Below, piece after piece: positions 32,818-45,407 of a DNA stretch of 64,000 nucleotides. The first letter of the stretch is position 1; each line of letters begins with the position of its first letter. The stretch comes from Ophiobolus disseminans. Taxonomy: Eukaryota > Ascomycota > Dothideomycetes > Pleosporales > Phaeosphaeriaceae. Location of the stretch: NCBI GenBank assembly GCA_010093685.1, contig MU006236.1:401068-465067 (forward strand), given 5' to 3'. Made by a program: the position numbers and the translations under genes. Below the pieces are notes generated by a model. The model was not told the origin of the DNA, searched no databases, and saw only the letters and a program-made list of their open reading frames with translations.

Positions 32818-34401
32818 TCAGACCTTCTCCTCGCCCCTCTTAGGCATCTCACGGAGTGAATCAGAATTCAGCTCTTCCGTGTACGTCTCACCGTCCTCAT
32901 CTCTGATACCGGTGATTTTTGTCACAATGACTGCAGCGAAAGTATCGCAGGAGACATTGACGGCCGTTCGGAAGCGGTCGAGGAACCAATCGATAGCTAC
33001 AACGACAGCGTACATACCAGTGATTGGGACGCCGACACTGGACGCAATCATCACCGTAAGCACCAAACTCGAACTGGGAATGGGTGTCGTTCCGATGGAA
33101 GCAAGAGTCGACAGGAGAACGACGACGATGTAGTCGGCAGCGTTGAGCGTGATGCCTTGTGTGGCAGCGAGGAAGACGACGACGATTGGAAAGTAGATGG
33201 CCGTGCCGTCCATGTTGATGCTAAGCGACGTCAGTATTGGGATAATATTCAAGCTGGAAAGCATAACACTAACAGACAACCAAGAGGAACAGCAAACTTG
33301 GTAACAGTAACCGGTACACCAAGCTTCAAAACGCATCGAATCGTTACCGGAAGCGTAGCGGCAGACGAGGCAGTACCCCAAGCCGTGACCCAAGCCGGCG
33401 AACACTTAAGCCACATGGTGTATGGGTTCTGCCTCGTGAAGCAAAAGAAGATGATGGGGATAAGGATGAAGAGGTGGATGAACATCCCACAGAGTGTGCC
33501 TCCAATCAGTATGCCCAAGTTCATACCAATCTCTGCAATGTCGAGACGCCAGAGGTTGGGCATGATGAGAAAGAAGACACCGACGGGCGCCATATAGATC
33601 AGGATCGTGATGACGCGCATGATGATGACCTCGACCTCTTCTACTGCACGCATGAGTGCACCCCGTGGCTTGATGACGTAACCCAGTACGACCGCGGTTA
33701 CGAGTACAGCCAGCAGGCTGTCGGTGGCCAAGGCATTGACGATGTTCTGGGGGACGAGAGAGTTGAACATATCGACCACGACCTCGTGGATGGCAATATC
33801 CTTACGCTCTTCAATGGTTTCCTCGTCATCTGCGTCGACGGCTAGCTGATCGCTACTAACGGGCTTCATAAGCTTGGACCAAACAAGACCCACGAGGAGG
33901 CAGGAGTGTGTGACAGCTAGGATGGTGGTGAGGATGTAGTAACCGATGGTCCAGCGTGCTAGCTTTCCAGCCTTGCCGCCGCCTTGGGTCATAGCACGGA
34001 GACGTTGAATCGCCATGATCATTGCGGTGACAATCATCGGTAGGACTGTGACAATCAGCACGCTGAAAGCAATGGACGGGACTGGCAAACCTACCGACAG
34101 CTCTGAGAGCGCGAAGCCATAGGGTACCTGGGATCGCGACAAGAGCAATGGCCGCTGGTGGTACCGACTCGGCTTGTGTGGTGACGAGGAGGCCGATAGC
34201 AATTGCCAATAGCGCGGCAAAGATAATCTGCCACACAGATCCGGGCTCCTTGACACGCTGCCAGAAAGTCTTCATCTCCTCTTCCTCGTATGCAACCGTC
34301 ATTCCAGGCCCAGCGGGGATATCTGTCGGGCCATTCGAGGGCAAGCTTGTCGAATCATCCTGAGACTTCCTCTTCTCTCTGACTTGTTCGATTTCACCCA
34401 T
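32818..34401 (-). CDS. SLC1/DAACS dicarboxylate or amino-acid:cation symporter, 493 aa
   Basis: Exons 34401-34095, 34045-33274 and 33220-32818 join in frame (1,482 nt). The introns are 49 and 53 bp (GTAGGT and GTTAGT donors; CTGAC branch in the second). After a short cytosolic N-terminus come several hydrophobic segments. Family marks include LWLRALRAVVLPMIVTAMI, SLVPQNIVNALA, a Ser-rich hairpin-like TAWGTASSAATLPVTIRC, the substrate/cation signature INMDGTAIYFP and GTTPIPSSSLVLTVMI. The family is a trimeric elevator-type transporter of glutamate, aspartate, dicarboxylates or neutral amino acids with Na+ or H+; the substrate cannot be set here. The length is normal and no defects are seen. 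Confidence 0.93.
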
Positions 34402-35179
34402 GGCTGGATTGGCGTCGTTAGGTTAGGGTCAACCGAGAGTACTGGTCGATCAAGCATTAAGAAACAATGACCGGGCCACTGGAAAGATCGCGTGTCTTGA
34501 AGCATCTTATACACCACCACCCACTGAAATTACGCCGCTGACACTTTTACGCCACACAAAGATAACGTCCATCCTTGGGTCGCTCATGATTAAGGTGCCA
34601 GACCTCAGGCTTCGAGAATTGCGCTTGGAACTATTGGCATCATTGGCGACCTCATCGCTGTAGGAAGGTTACAAGCAAAAACGCGTTCCGACATCCGACT
34701 CGTCGTTGGCCTTGGTACTGGAAGCGGGAACGATCAGCTGTGCAGGAGTTGGTGCCAAGATGGGTGTCTACTGTCGCGAGATCCACTCCGCTCTTGTGAG
34801 CTGATATGGTTGGTTGTCTCACATTATCAGAACGTGGGTGGTGGAGGAACAGGAGACTTGGAGTGGAGCGGGAAGGCGGCACTGGTGGCTTGGATGTTCT
34901 TCACGTGTTCGGCTACGCTTGGCTAGCGGTGCGGCGGGCTGGGCGGAGATGTCATTTTGCGTAGGCTAAGCAACGACGTTGCGCGAGACTGTAGCGCTGG
35001 AAAACGGCGGCTCAAGAGATATAGCAAGATAGTAGAACGCACGAATAGACCATTGCGGACATCATTGAGTGTCGTTGCGCGATGCTCTATTCTCGCTACG
35101 ACTCCCAACAGCGACCTGGACCTCGGGACATGGCATGGAACTTAGCACACTCTGAACGCGCCTTTTTGGCTGCGAGAGT
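34402..35179. other. Intergenic
   Basis: Upstream of the transporter and downstream of the Cys-rich secreted protein gene. Short ORFs on both strands lack any protein-like features. Confidence 0.5.
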
Positions 35180-35684
35180 CTACACGCAGTTACTTCCACC
35201 ATACACGAACGTCCCATCTGAGTTCTCGCACCCACACGTTCCATCCTTCGGGCTCTTTATACACCCTGCGCCGTCACCACTCGTCTTCCCTGCCACACCC
35301 GCCGTATCCCAGAAAAACGTCCAAGAATCTTTGTTTGCCACCATCGTTGTACCGGGAGCGCAGTTATACGCCTGACAGGTTCCGTATGGGTAACCTTTGT
35401 TGCCGTCATATTGGTGATCTTGCGTGAAGACGGCGAAGGTTTGTTTGCTGGTGCGGGTGTTGTGGCTGCATTCGGCGGCTTGGATTGCTTTACTGGTCTT
35501 GATGGCTATATCACTACTGTGTCAGTTGGGTAATGTGTGAGTTGAAGGAAAAGAGAAGCGAACGTGAACATGCTGGAGCAGACGGGTATGCTCCTTTTGT
35601 GTTGGACTTTGCTGGGTCGAGTGTTGCGACCACTCCCCATAATAAGGTGCAGATGGCAACAGTGGATGAGATGATGTTGACCAT
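35180..35684 (-). CDS. Cys-rich small secreted protein, 145 aa, two exons
   Basis: Exon 1 is 35684-35584 (MVNIISSTVAICTLLWGVVA, a signal peptide). Exon 2 is 35516-35180. They join in frame (438 nt) across a 67-bp intron with a CTGAC branch and CACAG acceptor; the donor GTCTGC is weak. The mature part has seven Cys, in AEC, YGTCQAYNC, AGC, GTCGC and SNC contexts, and ends four bases past the last Cys codon. It is small, secreted, Cys-rich and single-copy, with no known domain. By these criteria it is a candidate apoplastic effector or antimicrobial-type protein, but nothing in the sequence gives its target. Confidence 0.7.
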
Positions 35685-36236
35685 GGTGGAACGTGTCTGT
35701 CAAGAGTCGATGCAGCTGGAGTTCTCGAGGAGATGGATGATCTTATCACTAAGTCGTAGGCGTCCGCACAGGTGCAGCCTCGACTTCTCGCTCCACTATA
35801 CCATCCGCCAGATTCAGAAGGGCTGGCTGATCCACATGCACGTACCCGTGTTAGGCGTTACTTGGGCAAGCTTAATGGGCTCGGAAATTGTGTTGTTTCG
35901 TGGAGAACAACTCGGGTGGATGCTTGAAACGTGCTAAATATGATGGGTGCAGGGCAATGGTGGCCAAGCACAACATTAATTCCACCCTTCATCAAGTGCA
36001 TCATAAAAGCTAACCGCGGTCGGTTAAGAGTAGACACACGACCACGATTTGATACTGCTAATATCTCGGTCTCGAACTTTCAGGGTAGTCTGCCACTCGA
36101 GCTGATGTACTTGTTTGGTTCAGTATTAGATGATCCGCAACATCTTCACGACTATATACATGATGTCGCTAGACCTTCTCTTCTAACCGTTGCGCGATGA
36201 TGTATTCCTATATTTCCGGCATACTAGGGATTTCTA
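35685..36236. other. Intergenic
   Basis: No supported gene; includes the presumed promoter of the Cys-rich protein gene. Confidence 0.5.
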
Positions 36237-36408
36237 CCGCATGTTGTAGCGTACGAGGGAACATGCTAGGGGCCTTGTTATACGCATCTAGCTAATAGGA
36301 AGGCAAGGAGAAGTGGCTTATGTGTGGCTTATACGGAGGAGAGTGAGTGTATTTAACAGTTTACTTTTCGGACTGATCTCGTGTTCCCTCGTATGTTGCA
36401 ACATACGG
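36237..36408. mobile_element. 172-bp MITE, TA target duplication
   Basis: Inverted repeats of about 28 bp at the ends (left CCGCATGTTGTAGCGTACG..., right ...CATACGAGGGAACA-type read in reverse) are flanked by TA (36235-36236 and 36409-36410). No coding capacity. A Tc1/mariner-type origin is likely from the TA. Confidence 0.75.
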
Positions 36409-37624
36409 TACATCTCACACGATTGACAACATACCACAGCGTCGCCTTATTGATGCTCTTCAAGCTGGAACCCTAGACTGAACCCCTCAATCAAACCTCG
36501 ATCTGAAAGCTTGACCTGTTATTAAGGCTGAGGCTTGACCCAGCGTCTCATTCAAATCGTGCAACGCAACCAACATTCATGTTAAAGCTAACAAGGCTGT
36601 TTTATACATCACGTGCTGTTTAACAATGCCCTCCCGGGCGCCCCGGGCTATAGCCTCCAAACCTGCTAACCCTACGTTATTCGTTGACACAAAAATAACT
36701 GCTTTACTTGTCTGAAATCACGGTTGAACGTAATCTAGTAAAAGATTCCAAAGAAGACTACAGTAGGTTCAGAATGCGACAAGCAACGCTGGTGTCAATG
36801 TCGAGCAGAAGAGGTTGTCGATGTTTGAAATACCGCCCACTTCACCTGCCACCCAAAAGAAAGCACGCAAGCAGGCTGAACATCTCACCGAGCCGCAGGC
36901 AGCTGCAAACGCTCTACGTCTCGTCGCAAATCGGGCTGCCTAGCCATGTAAGCAAGACGACATCTCACCGGTGAGCACGAACCAGTCAACATAGACATGC
37001 TGCAAGACCTCAAAAGGTTGTGGCCTTGCAGTGACTGTTTGCGCGTCTGATCGAGAATGTGGCTGGTGGCTGCATGTGGCTGTGCGGAAAAAACGAGGTT
37101 GGTGATTGGCGTTGCGTCGTTGAGGCATACCGGCGGACTAGGGCGGAGGCATACCGAAGGACGCGGGCGGAGGCATACCAGAGGACTTCGCAAGCGTCAA
37201 CCGACTTTGGTCCTCTGAGGTCCCGTGAGGTCCTGCTGCGTGGACATCAACGCACCTGCCACATCAAATGGATTTACGATTCTCTTTCAATCAACAGCGA
37301 CGTCTTCCGCCTCCACATCCACAAGCCTTCAGCAACAATGGAAGCGAGGCACACTGAACAGTGGCATACTGCCGTGAAGCGAATGGGAAGAGAGCCTCAT
37401 CAAATCCAAATCCATTTGACTATCAATCTTGCGATACTTCATCCAACACACCAACAACTCCGAAATCGACGAAGGGGGAAATCAGTATGAGCTCATACTG
37501 TGAGAGGCTGCGCTATCCAAGATGTACGGCCCAGGAACGACAGACCTCGCGTTCGGACAATGGAAGCGAACTTCAACTTGACGACAACCCCACTCCCATC
37601 GACATCTCCACAATACTCTTTGGT
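36409..37624. other. Intergenic with a three-copy 24-bp repeat
   Basis: No gene was recognised with confidence. At about 37118-37190 a 24-bp unit of the form GCGGAGGCATACCGAAGGAC occurs three times in tandem. The forward ORFs at 37059-37490 and 37361-38068 overlap the spliced reverse gene and are treated as shadows. Confidence 0.45.
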
Positions 37625-38410
37625 CTACATGCCTTCGGAAATGTCATGGTCACCGATGGTCAGGGACTGATCGCCGGCTCCGACCCATGCGCCCGAGCCT
37701 TCCACCAGCTCTTCAGTGTTCTCCCAGCTAGCAGGGTGAGAACGGCCATACACTGCAGTATGGCCTCGATCACGCATCAACTCTTCATCATTCCTCGAGA
37801 GATCTGCCAGAAAGTCGGCCATGGTCTGCTGGTGAGAGTCTACTGTGGCATCATCTTGGCTGAGCCCGGTGCTCTCGGTTTCGGAAGTGACGCCCTCACC
37901 GTCGAGCTGGGCTTGAGTAGTGTTCACGTCGGGCGACTGATACCGCAACTCGTCGAACAATTCGTCGCGGGACTCGTTGAGAGAACGGCTGCCGTGTGGG
38001 ACAAGCAACTGGTCCCCCAGTGTGCTGTCATCGCGAGCTTGTCAAGCGTAAGCAAGGAAACATCATAGTAGCTTTGCAAGCCTCTGGGTAGAAGACACAG
38101 CATGAGAGCTATTTGCTCTCGACGCTTGTAAGCTAACAAAGTAGGACCTACTTGTCGAAGCTCCGTGCTTGCCGCCCACAGTGGCACCCGCAGCCTCGTT
38201 CGCAGCCTCGTTGAAATGAATCGTCATGTCAATCGTCTCGCCGGAGAACATGGAAACGACAATGTTGGTATTACCCGCGACGCTTTCCACATTCTCGATC
38301 GTGCCCTCGCTCAGGAGCATCTCTGCCAACATCTCAACAGTGATGTTGGCGTTCGCACCTCCTGCCACTTTTATCAGCCTCATCGTCATAGCACTTGCAC
38401 CACTTGGCAC
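37625..38410 (-). CDS. Hypothetical protein, 223 aa, two exons
   Basis: Exon 1 38410-38152 (MPSGASAMTMRLIKVAGGANANITVEMLAEMLL in pieces; a start at the second Met is possible) and exon 2 38037-37625 join in frame (672 nt) over a 114-bp intron (GTAGGT donor, CTTAC branch, ACAAG acceptor). The product is acidic, Ser/Thr/Asp-rich and probably largely disordered in its second half (ESRDELFDELRYQSPDV, ETESTGLSQDDATVDSH). No family is recognised. The opposite strand is also open over 235 codons, but that translation lacks introns and protein-like features. Confidence 0.5.
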
Positions 38411-39496
38411 CGTCGTGTCCGCCTGTACAATACCAGCGCGGACTACAAGACTACATACTCAAAAGGGCCAACATGTCGCTGGAGCGGGTCGATAGGTTAG
38501 ACTGGGTCGCTGTCATGGTTGCTACCACTGCACGTTAGCTTTACCCCACCCTGACCCACTTCGGACGATAGCAGAGTGCGCGTACCTGGGAATGAAGGAT
38601 GCGTAGGTAAGGATAATGGCTTGATAAATACAAAAGGTAAACGGGCTCAAAAACAATGCGTGGCGGTGCTGGGTGTCAGTTGGCGGTGGAGGGGGTGCGT
38701 GGAGGGTGCTGAGGTTCGAGGCAGCGGGCACGGGCGCCCGCGCATGCAAGCCTTCGTCCTCCATCCCGTGACCGGCAGCACCGCCCAATTGGCGTGTCAT
38801 ACCGCCAGTGGCCAGCAAAATTGGAAATTCCGCAATGTTCATCTGAAAGAGAATCTGCGAAAGCTGGGTCTCCAGGGGCCTGCGCAATCACAATTGCTGG
38901 GATTTTTCGATGCATCCACAAGATGTCGGTAGGTCAATTTGCGTGAAGCCCCCGCTGTTTCCATAGATCAAACATTACGTAGACTCCAAAATCGTTTTGT
39001 GATTAGAGTCTTGCCATTGTGACTTTTGCGCTGGCGTCTGAATGATGTGAGACGGAAAGTGATGATTGACCCTCCGAGTCTTGACGTTAGAGCAGTGCAT
39101 CGCCCAATACGCCTAAGCACGGAAAGCTATGCGCATCTACCTTGGAGAGCCTGCTAAGATACATTACGTCAGAAATAAGTGCAATCTTAGCATCTGCCTG
39201 CACACGACACGTAAACCTTCACTATGTAATTAGATATGCGCGCCCAAAGATCGCAAATGTCCGGCCCGGGCGTCTGCCAAGCCGAACGGAACTAGCCGAG
39301 AGCACCCAACGTCCACTCTGTGCTCATGACAACTATAGCCCCACGCCTCCCAAATGATTATCAAAACCTCCACAAAAGGCCTATATGGCTTCACTTCCTT
39401 CAGGCGACATAGACTATATTGCTGCATGTGTATGCTCATAATTATGCTCGACAAATGCGCTGCTAATGTTTGCGCAGCCACAACGAGATACCTGTA
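38411..39496. other. Intergenic
   Basis: No confident gene. Reverse ORF 38887-38522 (121 codons) is Pro/His-rich and overlaps a forward ORF of similar length, so neither is called. The right end is the presumed promoter of the zinc-finger gene. Confidence 0.45.
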
Positions 39497-41284
39497 ATGA
39501 ACCGCATTCTGCTCGATGACGAGCCTAATAACACCACCTCCGACCTCGACTGGCCAGGCTCGCATGATGCATGGGCTGAACGCGACCATGAGATATATGT
39601 TTTGTCGGAAGAACAACCTGTGTCGTGGACCAGCGAACACACACTCCACCCTTTTGAGTACAACGATGAGGCGACGGTCACTGCTAGTGCACAACCCTCT
39701 CTTCAGGAGCTCGAACAGACAAGATCAGTGGACGGACCATATGAAGGCCACCTTGAGGGACAGGTGCCTCAACCATGGACACCCTTTGGTGCCAGGGACC
39801 ACTCTGGGTCGTGGACCGAGTCCCTTGGGTTGGAAAATGTTCACACAGCTCACAATGAACCTACGGGACATCCTTTCTGGACCTCCACAGTAGGGAATAC
39901 TGATGGGAATTGGTTAATACCTCCTCAAGTGAACAACAGTCAGGATCAAATGCTCGACGTGTCGAACAGTCGACCGTGGTCACCCCTCATGCAAGTTTCA
40001 GAACACAACATCAGCGGAATGGAAGAGAGTTCTCAGACACTACTTCCGAGTTTATGCTCGGGGAGTTACTTTCGTCCGCCACTTGGCGACATGGATGTCC
40101 ATCCGCATACAGTATTTCCGAGCTCAATTCATCCTTGGCAACACTACCCTATCGTACCGGATTCGAGTGTTACAAGACGCCCATCTCCTACATTGAGCGT
40201 AACCCCATCTTCTACGTGGAGCGCAACGTCACAGACAACAGAGACACTTACGGATGTTCTTCCCTGTCTTGTTTCTGACTGCCCCAAGACATTCGCAGGC
40301 CGCTATCGAAGGGGCAATCAGCAAAGGCATATGAGGTTGAAGCATCGGAGTAGTGCTAGCGAGGAGAGGTCATATCCTTGTGAAGCGTGTGGTAAAACAT
40401 TCATGCGACAAGACGCGCGATTAAAGCATCTGAGGATAAAACATCCCGAACGTGGTATAGCTGCATATTTACAACGACGAGCGACAGTCGACATCAAAAC
40501 AGAAGAACAAACGCTACCGACTGAAATAGTTCCGCTAGGTCTGCCTTCAGAGCAAGGCATCGGCGAGGTTAGTCCTTTGGGTCCTTGCATGGACATCGAG
40601 CTACTTCCTGACCGTCAAGTGAATTTGGAATCGCAACTGATTGCCTCTGAAATACCGTCTCAAGGTCTTGCGATGGCATTGAGAAATACTGCTGATCCAA
40701 GTCCTGCAAACAGTAATGTTGATTCTTCTACTGTAGAGGACAGACGCCTGGAGTGTGACCTGTGTGAAAGCACTTTCCTCCGTCTAGCGGATTTGCGACG
40801 ACACGAGCAGAAACATGAAGATCCAGCGTATAGATGCTCAGTTCCTGGTTGCGACCGAAGCTTTTACCGTATAGACAAGCTTAGGGATCACGTGCGACAA
40901 GCACACAAGGCAGACATTCTCACCACCGACGAAGGACCTATGGTCATCGATGTTCCTGAGGAGCCGCCAATCATCACACCATCGTCATTCCCTTGTACAG
41001 AAGCAGAATGTTCCGAGGTGTTCCAGACAGCTGGGCTACTTAAGAAGCACATCAATCGCAAACACGTCCGTCGATACACATGCAATAGTTGTGGTGCTGC
41101 TTTCCACCTGAACACCGACCTCAAACGGCATCAGACAACTGTCCATGAACTGGATCTCAAAGAAAGCTATCCGTGTCCAAACGAAGGATGCACTCAAACA
41201 TTTGCTCGTCGCGATAACCTGACACGGCATGCGAGGCATTGCAAGCACGCACCAGATGCCTCGACAGAGAAGGAGCCTGATTGA
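39497..41284 (+). CDS. C2H2 zinc-finger transcription factor, 595 aa
   Basis: A single exon from ATG 39497; the frame is open 9 codons further upstream but without an ATG. The first 240 residues are acidic and Ser/Thr/Pro-rich, as in activation regions. Seven C2H2 fingers follow in two groups. Two are central (CLVSDCPKTF...HMRLKH and CEACGKTF...HLRIKH), and after a 100-residue spacer come five (CDLCESTF..., CSVPGCDRSF..., CTEAECSEVF..., CNSCGAAF..., CPNEGCTQTF...). The last finger ends near the C-terminus. Cys and His ligands look complete in all seven. It is probably a nuclear sequence-specific regulator; targets are unknown. Confidence 0.9.
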   Translation: MNRILLDDEPNNTTSDLDWPGSHDAWAERDHEIYVLSEEQPVSWTSEHTLHPFEYNDEATVTASAQPSLQELEQTRSVDGPYEGHLEGQVPQPWTPFGARDHSGSWTESLGLENVHTAHNEPTGHPFWTSTVGNTDGNWLIPPQVNNSQDQMLDVSNSRPWSPLMQVSEHNISGMEESSQTLLPSLCSGSYFRPPLGDMDVHPHTVFPSSIHPWQHYPIVPDSSVTRRPSPTLSVTPSSTWSATSQTTETLTDVLPCLVSDCPKTFAGRYRRGNQQRHMRLKHRSSASEERSYPCEACGKTFMRQDARLKHLRIKHPERGIAAYLQRRATVDIKTEEQTLPTEIVPLGLPSEQGIGEVSPLGPCMDIELLPDRQVNLESQLIASEIPSQGLAMALRNTADPSPANSNVDSSTVEDRRLECDLCESTFLRLADLRRHEQKHEDPAYRCSVPGCDRSFYRIDKLRDHVRQAHKADILTTDEGPMVIDVPEEPPIITPSSFPCTEAECSEVFQTAGLLKKHINRKHVRRYTCNSCGAAFHLNTDLKRHQTTVHELDLKESYPCPNEGCTQTFARRDNLTRHARHCKHAPDASTEKEPD

Positions 41285-41766
41285 AGTGGATTGGGCGGCC
41301 AGCTGTATGTAATCGCGTTCGAGAATACTCCGCGTAACCACTATAAGACTGCGGGGAGGCTGGAGATGTACATGTTTCCCTGCTTCAATTTGTGCAAGTT
41401 CACGCACAAAATCATGGGACATCTCAGCAGCATTGCAACACATCCAATATGTAGCGATTGATACTTTGTTCAAAGAATACATAAATCGACGGGAGTCGCT
41501 AAGTCGAATGGCAGGAGTCGATTACTAAGCATATACTTCTTCCGTGGTCCAACACCAAGTTCTGTCGTCGCAGTACTGCGTATGCGCCTCTCTTCTTTCC
41601 ATGTCATATACACTCTATGTTTTCCTCCATCCCGTAGACTACCATTGAACCCTCTGCTCTCCAAACAAGTTCAAGTCTTCCTCACAGCGCTCCAGTCGAA
41701 CGGCTGATTGCGCCACGGCGTGCCGCAATAAGTTGGGCTATAATTTTCTTCGACTTTTGCAGCGGC
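41285..41766. other. Intergenic
   Basis: Convergent 3' region between the zinc-finger gene and the disrupted reverse-strand gene. No features recognised. Confidence 0.5.
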
Positions 41767-43282
41767 TTACTTGCTGCGATCTGAGTTTAGGACGATGCAT
41801 ATGAGATGTTAGTTCAGGATCCAGGCCCTTGCGATACTGAGAAGATTGCTTACCTAGACACTCAGATCCGAACGAATTGAGCCACGGAAGAAAGTCCAGG
41901 GTCTGGAGATCGTAATCATCCCAGGCCTTACCGCAGTCCATGTTCCGATAGTGTATGCACAGAGTAACGCCGACAGACCTCAGTGCCACAAAGACTGGAT
42001 GCGGATATGAGATGAAGGCGAAGACTTCATAGCTGTCCCCGTACGTGCTAGAGCAATGAAGATCTACTTGACGTAGCCGGGGAAGTTCGTCCCGGAAATG
42101 TGAGATGCGCGCAAACCAGTCGTAGACTTCAACCCGATGGTATTTGATGTCTACAGTACTAAGACAAAAGTTTTGAACAGCGATTTTCCCAACCCCGCAC
42201 CTTCATCACCAACACCACAACTTTGACACGTCATAACTATGCCTCCACCGCGCCAATTTGGACAAGAAATAGTTGGAAATGCTTGCCGTGGGCTAAACAT
42301 CAGTCCTGCTGAGCGCCAGAGGATTATTGCAAAGCGTGAGTGTGGGGTGACAGTGTGGGAGCTTGCAGCAGAGTTCCAACAAAGCAAGAGCGCAATCAAG
42401 TACACCATCCAAACCTATGCCAAAACAGGTACAATGCAAGAGCAGCCTTGTAGTGGCCGGCCACCTATACTATCACTACACTATAAAAAAATTATCTACC
42501 AAAAGGCCTGCGCTGCTCCAAAGATTGAGTACTCAGAGCTTGCTAAGGTTGCTGTATTGGTGAATCCTGATGGGACTACTTCAAAGTCACCTTGCTACTG
42601 TACATTATACCGAGTGCTCAAGGGAGCTGGCCTCACCAATTCTCCCTGTAAAAAGAGACCTAAGCTTAACCAAGGGCATGTTGCTAAGCATCTGCAGTTC
42701 TGCAGGCAGTACAGGCACTTCCAGTGGCATCAGCGCACAGTTAAATTCTCAGATGAGTGCTCTGTTCAGAAGGGAGCTGGTGCAAATCAAGAGTGGTGCT
42801 TTTGCTTTCCTTGGGAGAAATGGAAGCGAGAGATGATTACTGCTGTGGGTACTGGTAGCAAGCCTCAGCAGATGGTGTGGGCTGTAATCTGGCTTGATGA
42901 ACGGGGTTGTCCAAGGAGGAGCAAGTTGGTCATCATGAACCGCAATCCAGATGCTTCCAAACGTGGCTACTCAGCCCAAAGTTACATGGAGGCCCTGGAA
43001 AGAGGGTCTCCTCCCTCACTGGCAACGTTCCTAGTTATTCATGCAGGATGGGTCTGGTAAACACCAATCACACGCAGTGGCGGCGTTCCTCCAGCGTCAC
43101 CACATCAACACTATTGATTGGCCACCCTACTCACCTGACCTCAGCCCAATTGAGCACCTCTGGTGGCGTCTCAAGAGACTTATGTTCAAGCACTTCCCAC
43201 AATATAACAATTAAAGCCAAGCTGAAGAAGAGTGAGATGGTTTTTGGGAGGCTTTAAGGAGTGCTGGCGGCGCATACCCGTA

Positions 43283-45407
43283 CGCGATTACGTAATGCAC
43301 GCGATCGCGTACCGGTACCGGTAATGCACAGCCAACACCATCTTGACGTTTTTGAAAATGAGGCTGTGCAACCACCCACAATAGCTATTATCACGAGATT
43401 TTATAGAGTGATAGTAAACAACACCTTGCAATTCTTTTGTACTATTTGAATTTTAATGGCACCTTGATTGTGCGGCCGCGCATTGTCTGTTTAGGTGGTG
43501 CAGTCGGCGCTGCAGATGCCCCATCCTCACCACTCTGCACATCAACACAACGCTTCTTAGTCCGATTTTTTAGGGTTTTTTATTGTGAAGCTCCTCTCTT
43601 GCCTCTTTAAGATAATTGTAGAGATTTTTGGGTGTTTGCAGCATCTTTTTCCTGTTGTTTTTGTGCCTTGGTCGCAGCTGCATCACGCTCTCTTTTCTTC
43701 TGCTCTTTTGCTCTTTCTTGCTCTGCCCTTGTTCTCTCTCATTCCAATTTTTTGTACAACGTTGCTGCTTGTTGAAGCTCCTTCCTCATACTTTTTTTTG
43801 GAGTTTTTCTTCAATCTCTTCCTGTTGTTTCACTTGCTCCCGCACTCGAGCTTCCCAGAGTTTCCTAGGAGACCAGAACGTTGTGCCACTATGAAATTCT
43901 TCGCGCTGTTGAAGGTCTAGTGGCTTGCTCTTCTTTGAGCGCTTTTTTTTGGTACTAAGGGCGGCCTGTAGGCCCTCGTTTTTGTGGTGTAGTAACTCGT
44001 TTTGGACCTGGAGGGAATGGATAGCGGCACTTAGCTTTAGTGCCTTCTTTTCAGCCTTATCCTTCCCCGCAGCATCAAATAAATGACGGAGCTGTTTCCA
44101 GCTGCTGTTATCACCCTTGGCCTCTGATTCTGAGTCTGTATTCCTATCCAAACCTGGTTTGTTGAAGTGATTCAGGATTTTGGTTGCATTGACTGGAATA
44201 ATCCCCGTAGCTTCAAATGCCTTCAACACGTTCTCAGAGGTGAACGAGGATACCCACGCGCTCCAAAATAACAGGAAAAAGTCGCCTTTTTGCATACTAA
44301 TTAGGCCTTGGCTGCAATAGAGATGGTTGCCGAGTTCTGAGGAGTAGGCAGAGGAGAGGGGCTTAAACATAACTACATCCAGGGGCTGCAGCGTATGGGT
44401 AGCATAGAGTGGAAATACGAGCAGAAGGACCTTATGAGCGTAGCAATACTCAATGAGATCCATGCTGACATGGGACAAATGGCCGTCAAGGATGAGGAGT
44501 CGCCATTTGTGCTCAGCTTTTTTTCTAGTGGCCTGATTAAACACCTGTTCAAGCCAGGCCAACCCTAGGTCATTGTTACTCCATCCTGAAGGTGATATAC
44601 CTACAAAAACCTGGTATTTTCCGGCCTCAATGTCATGTACCCATGAGCTCCGGATTGCTGTTTTTCCCTCATAGATGAGGGCCGGTTCTAGGGCGGTTCC
44701 ATTGCCACAAATACATGCAATTAAAGTGATCCAACTCCTATTGCCATCTTGAAGTGCCTCAGTGACTTGTTTGCGCTCCTATACTGCCTTAGAAAAGACG
44801 CGTTTTAAGCGGGATGTGATGCCAATAAGAAACCCTTTTTGTCCATATTGTACATGTTTTAAGTCTTAACATTATACTCTATTATCTTGCTTTCAAGGAG
44901 GTTAAAGTACTTGCTGTAGCTTGCTTTATTATCAGCTTTGTGGCAGCTGCAATCCTTTCTAGTGGTCCATTTGGTTGTCAGAATGTCTGATTTCCTCTAG
45001 AGGAATCTTGAAACCCACGCTTCTCTGACGTCTGATTAGGCTACAGTGGACGCAAAACTTTGTACCATTTAACGCGTAGGAGGAAGCCCTCTTTTGGTTA
45101 TCTTCTCTATATAATGTACAAGCTCCAGCTCCTGTTGTGGGCTGAGTTTTTGTTGAGCAATGTTTTTGGTGTCTTTGTCAACCACCACGCCCCGGTGCCT
45201 CCGCAACAGCATACTTTGACTAACATTGAACTGGCGCGCAACATTTGTGTACGTAAAAGATGCGCCGTCCTCGCGTGAATTGATTGCTGCAATTGCATCC
45301 TCAATTGCTCCCATATTGGTAGAGTTATGATGTGTTGAAGGTAGGTGGCAAAATGTTGTTTTGGTGTTGGCCGTGCATTACGCGATCGCGTGCATTACGT
45401 GATCGCG
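43283..45407 (-). mobile_element. Pogo-type element (2.1 kb), TSD TA
   Basis: Inverted ends CGCGAT[T/C]ACGTAATGCAC are flanked by TA (43281-43282 and 45408-45409). The left end carries a 9-bp CGGTACCGG-type insertion relative to the right. The ends are rich in CGCGATCGCG-like palindromes. It is inserted in the 3' part of the Tc1/mariner transposase gene, in opposite orientation, with the host reading frame recoverable across it. Confidence 0.9.
43786..45314 (-). pseudogene. Pogo/Fot1-type transposase (DDE_1), with stops
   Basis: The start at 45314 gives MGAIEDAIAAINSRED...YTNVARQFNVSQSMLLRRHRG (psq-type helix-turn-helix), then LSPQQELELVHYIEKITKRGLPPTR and a stop; the CENP-B-like part continues to about 44890. 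The DDE region follows: DEKGFLIG-like near 44830, RLLILDGHLSHVS near 44500 and TLQPLDVVMFKPL near 44390. The last 258 codons are open (44562-43786) and end in a coiled-coil-prone tail. At least three stops or shifts separate the two ORFs. Confidence 0.85.

Noticed and set aside
37361..38068. Forward 235-codon ORF as a gene
   Set aside because: It overlaps a spliced reverse-strand model with clean frame joining, and the product lacks domain-like features.
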